From positions 16,430,001 through 16,494,000 of the forward strand of contig NC_003284.9 of NCBI RefSeq assembly GCF_000002985.6: a stretch of DNA of 64,000 bases, read 5' to 3'. Under the pieces are notes generated by a model that was given only the letters and a program-made list of their open reading frames with translations, had not been told where the DNA came from and made no database searches. The DNA comes from Caenorhabditis elegans (Eukaryota > Nematoda > Chromadorea > Rhabditida > Rhabditidae). Shown one piece after another: positions 22,824-33,400 of the stretch. A program made the translations under genes and the position numbers. The stretch's first letter is position 1. Every line of letters starts with the position of its first letter.

Positions 22824-25800
22824 ATGATAGAGATTTCTATTACTCGTCAATGTCCTTTGGTGGCCAAAATTACACCTGTTAACTCAACTGCCAAATCATC
22901 AAATGCCAAGTCAACTGTATCCACTGCCGCCATGCTATACACTAAAAAGTCAACAACCCTATCAAATTCGACTCAAAAAGCTGCTACGAAGCGACAAGCA
23001 ACCGCTCCAACACCTGCTAATCATCAATCGACATCCTCTGTGGACTCTCTTAGTAAGCTCAATTGTGCTTCTGCCAACATCAGATCAATTGCTTCGGCGG
23101 AGCGTTTGAAATACATCCAGGATTATATACGGGAAGAAAATATCGATATTCTTTTCTTGACCGAAACATTTCTGTCACTCACCGGATACGCCATCTTCGC
23201 TATGCTCTACTATGGACCTGATGTGCATTCGTTCCGACCGCCTACAATCTCACCCGAAATCCAGAGGAGGAGGAGTTGCCATTTTCCACAAACCCTCACT
23301 TATTATGTCGCAAATTGATTCGCTCCAGAACGGATACTACGACAGACACTTCTGCGACATCTTAGCTGTTGATCACAAACCATCGAAGGCCAGGTTCATA
23401 CTTGTGTATCGTCCCCCAGATACATCTATCCAACAAACTGCTGCCCTCTACAGCAACCTGTCCGAGCTCATCAGCAGTCCTGCTAACTACCACTTCATAC
23501 TGGGTGACTTCAATCTGCCAAATCTTATATGGGACAAACTGGATCAACTACCAATAAACATTCACCAGGACCTGTCTGATCTTATGAGCTCTCACAATCT
23601 TGCGCAAATTATAAAGAAGCCCACTCGTACCGCCATGTCTGGAAAGCAAAACTTCCTTGACCTCCTGTTCACGGATTCTCCTTCACTGATCTCAAATGTC
23701 AGTATCGACTCACCAATAATGCTCTCTGATCACTCCACAATAAGATTCAACTTGGTCCTGAATTATGCGAGAACTGCACGTCGATTAAACAGGCGAACTA
23801 CTATTCTTCAGTTCCGGAAGTGTAACTTTGAAGCTCTGAACAACCATCTTCTGATCTTCAACTGGGCTCGACAATTTTCCTACTTCTCCCGATGCGAAAC
23901 GAAACTGATCCATTTCCTAAAAATATTCAACGAGCTGATACGTGAATTCACACCTGCTGCCAAACTGACTAATACAATATCTCCCAACTTCAAGAAGAAC
24001 TTGCGAAAGAGAGTCAAACAGCGACGGCTCAGGAGTCCACCTTCCGATCAAAAGAAGTATATCAAAGCTCGTCTACGCTCTATCAAGAAGATGCTTGCAA
24101 AAGAGGAAAATCGAATTGTTGAGTCTAAAAATCCGAGACAACTGTTATCAATGGTGAAGAAACGAACGTCTACTCCGTCTCATGTGACTTGTCTCGTGGT
24201 CAAAGGACAATTATCTACAAACTCAGTGGCTATCGCGGATGAATTTCTCAACTCTTTTGCCAAATCCTTCACACCACCCTCTGATCCGTTCCCAGCCCTG
24301 CCTGCCCAAAAGCCCATCGCAATTGATCCGGACTTTACGCCAATAAATATATGCAGGATCATCCAGAAGTTACGACCCAAAATCGGATTCTCGCAGGATA
24401 ATATCAATTTCTTCGTCATCAAGAAGTGTGTGCACTCGCTCTCTGTACCTCTATCACTCATTTTCTCTGAGTCGTATGCCTCTGGTCAATTTCCGGAAAT
24501 TTGGAAATCTTCTATCATTGTGCCTGTGCATAAAAAAGGTTGCCGCACGGATGCTAACAATTATCGACCGATCTCTTTGACACACCCACTATCGAGAGTG
24601 TTCGAGAAGTTCATAGTTGAGAAGTTAAGAAAGGAATGCAGCTCCAAAATATCTAAATCGCAATTTGGCTTCATGAATTCTCGCTCATGCACCCTTGCCC
24701 TGCTCAATGCCTGCTCAAAAATCCTCGACTCCTTGACGATCCGATCAAAGTACGTTGATGCGATATACTTGGACTTCAAAAAAGCCTTCGATAGCGTGCC
24801 ACACAACCTACTGCTCTGCAAGTTGGAACTATTCGGCCTGGATGTCAAAATGTGCAATTGGTTTCGCTCTTTCCTCAGCAATCGGACCTCATCCATAAAA
24901 GTATGCGACCACGTTTCAAAGAACAAACTTGAGGTGCTGTCTGGAGTGCCTCAAGGCTCCGTCTGTGGACCGTTCCTGTTTTTGATATATATCAATGACT
25001 TGCTCGGTATGCTCCCTCCTGATGTTCAAATATCAGCATTTGCTGACGACATAAAGATATATGGTGACAACAGCAATTCAATCCAAAAGTCTATCGATAT
25101 TGTCACGGATTGGTGCAGAAAATGGAGTCTCAACTTGGCAGAAAACAAGTCTGTAGTCGTTCATTATGGAAAAAATAATCCGAAGTTTGTCTACACTGCG
25201 AATGGTATCATCATCGCTAAGAAGAAATCAGTGAAGGATCTCGGCATATTCGTTGACGACAAACTAAATTTCCACGGCCACATCACTTATCTCACAAATG
25301 CAGCTCTACTCAAATGCCGGCAACTCCTCAAGGCTTTTCGCTCAACTAATGCCAGCCTATACTTCAAGCTGTACAATATTTATGTTCAACCAATACTCGA
25401 TTATGGATGCGAAATCTATAGTCCCACCTCGGGGGCTCTAATCAAACAACTGGAAAAGCCTCTCCGTTTCTTCACCAGGCGCGTCTTCCAACGCTGCAAC
25501 ATAAAGTATTCTTCATACGAGGATCGTTTGGCCCAAGCCAATTTGAAGTCAGTGCAACATAGGCGGGTCTTGCAGATCCTTCGCACTTACCACAACATCA
25601 TAACTGGAAACTTCCACTACCCAAATGTGTCATCGTCGGTGAAGAAAGCTGTAACTCCAAGATACCCCTACATGCTCAGATCTGTTGGCGAAACAAACAA
25701 AGGATTCCTCAGAGTCAACCTCGCCACCTGGAACCGTCTAGCAAAGCAATTCCCGGAAAAATTAAATCGCTCTATGTTTGCTTCCCGGTTAAATTCTTTC

Positions 25801-25830
25801 CCCCTTAATATTCTCATTCCCCCAACTTGA
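22824..25830 (+). pseudogene. LINE ORF2: EEP endonuclease and reverse transcriptase, frameshifted
   Basis: The first part (22824-23318, 164 aa) holds a Ser/Thr-rich start and the N-terminal endonuclease motifs (NIRS, LFLTETFL). The main part (23212-25830, 872 aa) is one frame away, so one indel lies near 23170-23290. The second part shows EEP motifs GDFN (98-101) and SDH (172-174). The RT motifs are LDFKKAFDSV (520-529), SGVPQGSVCGPF, and the catalytic FADD at 610-613. No RNase H follows. The enzyme would nick target DNA and prime reverse transcription there. All catalytic residues in the long segment look intact, but the frameshift separates the first endonuclease motifs from the rest. Confidence 0.85.
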
Positions 25831-25960
25831 TCTCTCAAACTAGTAACGGTTTATGGGATCATTTTATCATCCACCAATTCTTCCCTGTGATTATTTGTAT
25901 ACGATCTCCCCTTATATGTTTTGCCTTGAAGACGTGAATGAATGATATATATATATATAT

Positions 25961-26386
25961 GGTGTAGTCAAATTTTTTTAAATGCTTATGTAAACTTAAA
26001 ATTGTTTGAAAACTCCAAATTTCATGATGAAATTTTTTTGACACTTTTCCAGAAAAAGTTATGGGGGCTTTAAAAATGCCCTAAAAATAGTTAAAATTTT
26101 AAATTTGACCGGCTTGTCAACCACAGCAGCTGAAAACTAGTTTTTTTTTAAATTGTCGTTTTTGTAGTTGTGGATATACAAATTCATTATCGTACTTCTT
26201 TAACTCGATTAAGGTATTTCAAAGTCGATGGACGAAGAGATTTGGTAAACTTTTGTAATTTTAGTCCATTTTTAGAGTTGCCACAACTTTTTTTTGAGAA
26301 GTTTTCAAGAAGTTTCATTGTAAAATTCAATGTTTTCAGATACTTTTGACTCTAATAAAGCAATAAAAAAATTTGACTACATCACC
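25961..26386. mobile_element. Palindromic MITE (GGTG..TGTAGTCAAATTT ends, TTTAAA target)
   Basis: The left end GGTGTAGTCAAATTTTTTT mirrors the right end AAAAAAATTTGACTACATCACC. TTTAAA directly follows the right end (26387-26392). On the left the expected TTTAAA is replaced by the (AT)8 tail of the LINE. Similar CACC-TTTAA(A) ends occur at 37620, 49840, 50932 and 61776, pointing to related families with TTTAA(A) target preference. Confidence 0.65.
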
Positions 26387-26820
26387 TTTAAACTAACATC
26401 CATTATTCTATTATAAAATTCTTATGCAACATTGTGATTATATTTAATTTGTCTTCTTTGTAGGGGTATGGTTCTAAAGCTTTTATAAAAAATACAAAAA
26501 AGAATTCCCATTTGAGGAACTTATTTCCAATACTAAAAAAATTATTAAAAATTTAAAATGCTGAAAAATAAGCCCCACTCATTTCTTGGATTAAACCATC
26601 TAGTTTAAGTTTTTCAAAATCCAATATTTTTTGGAGATCGTTTTAAATTGATCCCTTAACTTTTTCCACGTTATCTGAAACTGAAATTTCTAAACATTTT
26701 CCAATGTTTGTTGCTCCAAAGAATCATCAATAAAATAAGGAACAATTTGATTTCTATTTCCAATTTATTGAAAACTATAAAATCAAACCTCCACGGTCTT
26801 GAAGTTTCACACACTTTCAT

Positions 26821-26895
26821 TTATCAGCAGTGATAAGAGAATGCACCTAACAGGCATTCCATTCGTTTTCCCCCAATCTTTTCGATTCCTTATCA
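26821..26895. promoter_or_regulatory. GATA-site cluster upstream of nas-39
   Basis: TTATCA (26821-26826), TGATAA within agtgataaga (26831-26836) and a further TTATCA (26890-26895) lie about 560-640 bp before the nas-39 ATG. TGATAA is the preferred core of nematode GATA factors (ELT family), so epidermal or intestinal expression is possible. AT-rich DNA gives such hits by chance, but the facing pair 4 bp apart is unusual. Confidence 0.35.
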
Positions 26896-27114
26896 TTTTT
26901 CTTCGATCTTTTTTTCCCGCCAAACAAAGAAACAACAAAAAAAAATGAAAATCCGACTGAAGGTTCCACGCGTTGAAACGTTTTTATTGCAGTGGACGTG
27001 TGCCTGTGTGCCCCGAGCTCCTCCTCTTACTCTCCCAAGACACTTCACACATATTGGCGTAGTAACATTTTTGCTCGAAGATCGATCGATGGGACACACA
27101 GACACACACCCCAG

Positions 27115-27122
27115 TGACGTCA
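27115..27122. promoter_or_regulatory. Palindromic CRE (TGACGTCA)
   Basis: A perfect cAMP-response element, 337 bp upstream of the nas-39 ATG, in a short CA-rich stretch following gatcgatcgat. CREB/ATF-type bZIP proteins bind this palindrome. Confidence 0.4.
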
Positions 27123-27458
27123 CAAATGTTACCTGCAAAGTATCATCGAATGTTCAAGATATCTCATGAAACTGGTTGTTCAACAAACATCAATCAAAAA
27201 ATTAGAAAAAAGGTCACAGCTAGGAAGGATGAATCAGCTGGAGCTGAGCAAGTCGACGCCGGGGGATACTGACAAAAAGTATGGGGCCCTGAGAGGGTGG
27301 CCGTGCCGCCGTTTTGCACACCGCCAGCTGACCGACACCGCCTCGGCCATTGCGCCCACTGCGGATGAGTGATCTAAATTGACATATTCACCATTTGACA
27401 TCACCACCCCGCGATTTTTCACATTTTGCGCGGCGGCGACGGCGGTCTCCGGCTCGAC

Positions 27459-30400
27459 ATGCGATTTTCTGCGAACATCGCCATCATCGTAAACATCATT
27501 TTTCTATTTATTGTCGTCGAGTTTGTGCTGCCCACGTTTATCCGATCTGGTGACGTCAGGTTCCGAAGATACTACCGGAATAATGGGCGAGTTTCGAGAG
27601 CGGCGACGGCAAAAAAAGAAAGGATATGGCCAGAAGGAATCATTCCATTCGTTATAGCATCCAATTTTTCAGGTATGAATTTTAACTTTAACTGTTAAAA
27701 ATTTGAGAAATTAAATTATTTTCCAAAATTGAGAATTAATTTTTAAAACTAAAAAAAAAAAGCAAAAATATGTAGTTGGAAATTTTTGGTGATTTGTTTT
27801 AATTTTGCAAAAAAAATTAAATGGCTTTGACATGATTCTCTTCATTTGTTCTTTAACATTTAAATTGTAATACAATATGTCAATTTTTCGAGCATGTTTT
27901 CGTAAAGAAAACTTTACTAACTTTAAATAAATCTGCTGAATCTTCAATATTTTTCTAAACACACTTATAATTTTTCTGGGCAGATTTTTGAATTATTCAG
28001 AAATGATGTTACAAAAAATTGCAAAAAAAGGTAAAAAACAAATAAGTTAAGCCGGCAAATGTCTACATTACTAGTTTGCGCGGAAATTTGAGATAATTTC
28101 AGTATTGAATGAATTATTTTAAAAAATTTACCCTACCTCAAGCTAACAACTTTCACAATTTACCTGATTCTATAAACTAGGACTTCCATGTGGGTGCCGG
28201 TTAGGCGCCTTCGCAGGCCGGTAACACGGCGCGGAACCCCGAAAGTGTCGGCTGCTTCCAAATTCTCACATTTCGCACTACGTTGCGAAAAACAGCGTTG
28301 CACAACTACGATGTGCAGCCGTAAATCCTCAATTCACAAACACCGGAGTTCACGCCAAACTGCATAGCGCGGCGAACGGCGAAGGCCTGCCGGCGTGAGG
28401 CGCCGCTTTCAAATGGAAGCCTTACCAAATTAAACCACATAAATACTTACTTTAAAAATTCGAAAAGGTAACTTTTTGTGTGAAATTTATTATTAATACA
28501 AACAGTTTTACCAATCAAAAAAATGGAGAGTTTATAAAATATCACAATCAAGAAAATTAATTCAGGGGAGCACCAGCACCTTTTTCTACGCGCAATGCGG
28601 CATTGGGAGAACTTTACATGTGTCTCGTTCGTCCCACGACAACCACACCACAAACATTATATCACTTTCACTGTTGATAAATGCGGGTGAGTTCTTCCAG
28701 TTTTTTTATTCGTGTCAATTTTCCCACGAAAACGTCATAATAGGATTATTGAGTAGTTGGCACACTGAAAAGTTTCTGTTTCAGTTTTGTTTCCCACATT
28801 TTGCATACTGAAAATATGCAGTTTTTCTTGTCTTTTTTTCGAGCAGGTGTTCTTATCATGTCGTTTTCACATTTGACACGTCTTCAAATTGACATGTTAC
28901 ACAACATAACAGGTTCAATTCCGGGTCGGGGGCCTAAAGAATTGTGTCTAGAAATTCTGAAAAAAAACTTTATAGTGTGAATATCGGTCTGAGAATTGAT
29001 ATTATATTAGGTCTCCAAATAAGTTCCGGGTAAAAAATCATAACTTTTTTCGTCTTCTATCGATTTTTTTGAAATTGTGGGAATTTATGTTATCAACCAT
29101 GATCTTTCATTTTAAAATGCTCACAAAATTTTTTGACCACCCGAACTGCCCTAACTCGGAGCCAATTTTTTCAGGCATTTCTCTGATCTCGCTTCTTTGC
29201 AGCTTTGAAGTGAGGTTTGTGTGCGGATTTTGCTTTGTTTAGAATAAATTGTAAGAAAACAACAAAAGTTTGGAAAAAAATCCGCCCAAAAAAAATTTTT
29301 CTGGTAGATCGCTAAAAAATCTTCAAAAAAATTGTTGTCGAAAATTTTTTATTTTTTATGCAAAAATGATGTAACCAAGTGTAATCTATTTCACCACATA
29401 CAAAACTTTTCAAATTAGTACGCCACACGTAAATAATAACAGAAAACATAATTTTTTCGCAGAAATTTTGAGTTTTTTGAGTATTTCTCGGGATCCAAAT
29501 TTCAAACTCAAATGTTTTATATGTGTAAAATTAGTGTACACTTGGCCACATCATTTTTGTACAAAAAAATAAAGAAATTTCGACAAAACTTTTTTTGAAG
29601 ATTTTTTGACGATTGACAAAAAAAAATTTTTTTTCAAACTTCTGTTGTTTTCTTACAATGTATTTTGAACAAAGCAAAATCCGCACACAAGCCTCAAATC
29701 AAAGCTGAAAGAAGCAAGATCGGAAAAATGCCTGAAAAAATCGGTTCTGAGTTAGGGCACTTCGGGTCGTCAAAAAAATTTGTGACTATTGTCAAATGAA
29801 AGATCATGTGGTTGATAACATAAATTCCCACAATTTCAAAAAAATCGATAAATGGCGAAAAAAGTTATGATTTTTGACCCGGAACTTATTTGGAGACCTA
29901 ATAATACATTTTTTGTGGAAAAAATTCAGCCGTTATGATTATAATTGTAGAGGTTTTGAAATTGTCAACGTGTTTCGTGCAATTTCTTCTTAGCTCTTTT
30001 ACAGCTGCACACTTTGTGCATTTACAGCTGCACACTTTGTGCATTTACAGCTGCACACTTTGTGCATTCAGGAAACTTTCATTTCTGAATTGATATTAAA
30101 TAACCAAAGTCAATCAGAGCAACTGTTATTTCATATAAAAATAAATGTGTATATAAAATTTGTCTTGGCATTTTTTGTATTTAGTGAGTCATAAGACAAC
30201 AGCAACAACTTTCCAAAATGGGAAAAGACTCATTTTGCCAATATTTTGAAAAAAATGGAGCAAAATGTTTGGTTTTACTATATTTTTTGGGCAATATATT
30301 TATAACTTGATCAGTCTAGATTCCTTAGACTCTTCCGGATTTTTTTAATTTTGTCGGATTGGGTGCTCATACTACACACTTTGTGTTATTATATTTCAAC

Positions 30401-33400
30401 CATGATTTTAGTCATTTGAGTCATCAAGCTTTGAATTTGAACAATTAAATATAAGCATGTGGTACAGAAGTACTATAATTTTCTATTAAAAGTCACACTT
30501 TTGAGCTGAAAAAAATCCAAACGCTAAGTTTTGACAGGTTGGAACGTACCCGTTTTGCATTTTATTTTTCTTGCTTTTTTTCATCACAAGAACTTGTCTG
30601 GAACATTTGATCTTCAATAATTTCCCCATTCTCGTAGACATTCATTCCGGGGGTGTAGTTCTCACATTATTTGTCCGTGTGTCTAATTGGCATCATCTTC
30701 AAACTTTTGGTTGAAAAAAAAAACGACGTAAATGTCTCGCAATGCGAATAAATCAAACCACTCAGCGAACTGCGCAAAAAAAATATGAAAATAATTATTA
30801 TCAAAAAACTACGATCGCACAAATTTCTCATAATTTATTTTTCATCTACCTGCTGAACTTGACTCCGCCCCCAATCTTGTTGCCGTTGTTATTTTGTTGT
30901 GGCTGTCATGTCAAAGGAAGGGGAGGAGTCTAGTCAACAATGTAGATCAAAAATAAATTATGAGAAAATTGTGCGATCGTATTTTTTTGATAATATAAGA
31001 AGAGATGAACCTAGGAACCCTTGTTGGTGCAATTTCAGTCTACTGTAGCTTATGACTCTGTTTTTGGTATTTTTTCAGAAAAGAGTTACAAATGACTAGA
31101 CCTTCTATTGTTTTAAAAATGTAGAACGTATTAAAACATGTCACAAAATAAATTGTTGAATTTTGATTTACAGATGTTGTTCTTATGTGGGTCGGCGTGG
31201 AGAAGGCCCTCAGGCAATATCAATAGGCAAAAATTGCGATAAATTCGGCATCGTTGTACACGAACTGGGACATGTTGTTGGTTTCTGGCACGAGCATACT
31301 CGACCTGATAGGGATATGTATGTGGATATCTTCTACAAAAGTATACAGACAGGTAAGATATGAATACGGTTAAAGAACAGAATGAATTACTATTTCTGAT
31401 GTTGGTGGTAACTGCCACCCCCGATTCCCACCATTCACTTCTTCATGTGACTGCACAGTTTTGACCTGCATAACGTGGCCGCGTGGCCTAATGGATAAGG
31501 CATCAGACTTCGAATCTGGGGATTGCAGGTTCGATCCCTGCCGTGGTCGTAATTTTTTAAAACCATTTTTAAGTATCGTTACGGTTTACTATTTCAAAGA
31601 AGTATACGTTCTAAAAATTTGGCGCTTATTTTAATTTGACTAAATAATTATTTTCAATTCCAGGTCAGGACTATAATTTCGAGAAGTCCAAACCGGAAGA
31701 AGTTGATTCACTTGGGGAGCCATATGATTTCTCATCGGTGAGCATTTTGCCTCAAACTTCAAGAACATAAAAAATATTTCAGATTATGCATTACGCTAGA
31801 GACACATTTTCAAGGGGAGCTTTCTATGATACAATTTTGCCGAAACCAAATTCAGGTGCAGTTTTTTGAATTTTGGGAGATAAAACATAATTTTTTAAAA
31901 TTGAATCAAAATTTCTAACTTCCCACATTCATGTTTCGTCATCTAACTACCTTTTTTAGGATTCCGTTTGGAAATTGGGCAACGTGTCCAGTTGAGTGAA
32001 GGAGATATCCGACAAACGAAAAAGCTCTATAAATGCGCAGGTTTCCTGAACACATCAATTTTCCAACGAGATGAGTTTTATTTTCAGAATGCGGCGGCAC
32101 TTTGATGCAAGAGTCCGGAAATTTGGCGATTCAACACGCGGGCGTATGCACATGGCATATTATTTCCCCGCAAGGCCATACAATTTTTCTAAACATCACA
32201 GGTTAGCTTTATGTGGTTTGACTTTAAACTCGAACAATAATTGTTTCCTTCAAAAAGTTGATTGAAAATTATCAAAATCTATCAAAATAGTATTCCGACA
32301 TAAGCTGCGGAGATTATTATTGATTTTTTTGCATTTGGTCAGCACTATTTTATCAAATTTCAATAGTTTTCAATATCTAGAAACTTGGAGGTAATTTCTT
32401 GCTATAGCAGGCCCAAAAATAATTTTCCCGTCTACACAGCTTGGGTCAAACTTATATAAACATTTGGGTAAATTATTTTTAGGTCACTACGGATTTCAGC
32501 CCTAGTTTTAAACTTTTTGATGTCATTTTCAACGTGCGTAGGGCCTAGCTTTGAAAGGGCCAATCAGAAAAATCAATAATTGGCACCGCCTTTATCATGG
32601 ACCTCGTTTTTTTTTTGTAATGTTTATTCTTAATTCATCTTGAAAAAATAATAATTTCTTCAAATGTTTGCACCTTCTACCACCAAACCACAAAAACCAA
32701 ACACCATTATATTTTTTCAAACTTGCAAAAACAACAAATCTTCCAACTCAAAATTTTTCTGCAAAGAATCATAGCGAGAAATCTATAATAGCTCGAGAAC
32801 CTATAAATCATGATCAAGTAAAAAGAGGAAAGAGGTTTTCGCGTGGGATGGTTAGGATAAGATTAACTTTTTGCTTGATTCTCTACCCCTCCCATTGTCT
32901 CCGGTCTCCGCCGCCGGAGTTGCTCCCCCCATCTCCGAAATTCCGTTCAAAATGTGAAAAATGTCTGCCCGCGGTGTTCTGCACCGACTGTGTGCACACC
33001 AGCAACCAACCTAATAACTTGCCCACTAGCACATAAACCTCAAATGCGAGATGATGAGAGTCGCCTGAGAGTTGATCCTAACGTTTTTATCTGTGTTCAC
33101 TTTCTTGTCTAGAAGTGCAAGTTGAAATAGGAATTTTTATTTGAATATAAATTTGGATTTGAAATTTTTTAAATATGTTTTAAATAATTTTTTTTTTGAT
33201 TAAAATTTTTGAAACATAGTTCTTTCAATATTTTGACTTGAAATACAAAAAGAAATAGTTTTTGAAAAAAAAACATTTTGGTTGTAGTCGTATTCTCGAT
33301 AATTACTAAATTTTTTTCAGACAAGTTGCATCGCCAGTAATTCCATATTTTCAGGGTCAACACTCTCACCTCCCTCGTCGTTATGTGGAAAGGAAGAAGA

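Larger units (their letters stand above)
21829..25960 (+). mobile_element. CR1/jockey-type LINE retrotransposon, near full length but damaged
   Basis: The 5' region opens with three tandem ~23-bp units (cctcccgttctcccc core, 21829-21890), like the repeated 5' monomers of some LINEs. ORF1 (coiled-coil protein) and ORF2 (endonuclease plus reverse transcriptase, no RNase H) follow on the same strand. The 3' end lies in an imperfect gaatgaatg microsatellite running into (AT)8 at 25945-25960. The element abuts a palindromic MITE at 25961. Target-site duplications were not resolved. Few inactivating changes are visible, which suggests a fairly recent insertion. Confidence 0.85.

Noticed and set aside
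30742..30933. 63-codon frame
   Set aside because: Lies across a MITE's inverted repeat.
32668..33036. 122-codon frame inside nas-39 intron 7
   Set aside because: Inserting it would break the phase between exons 7 and 8 and the CUB1 domain; composition is low-complexity.
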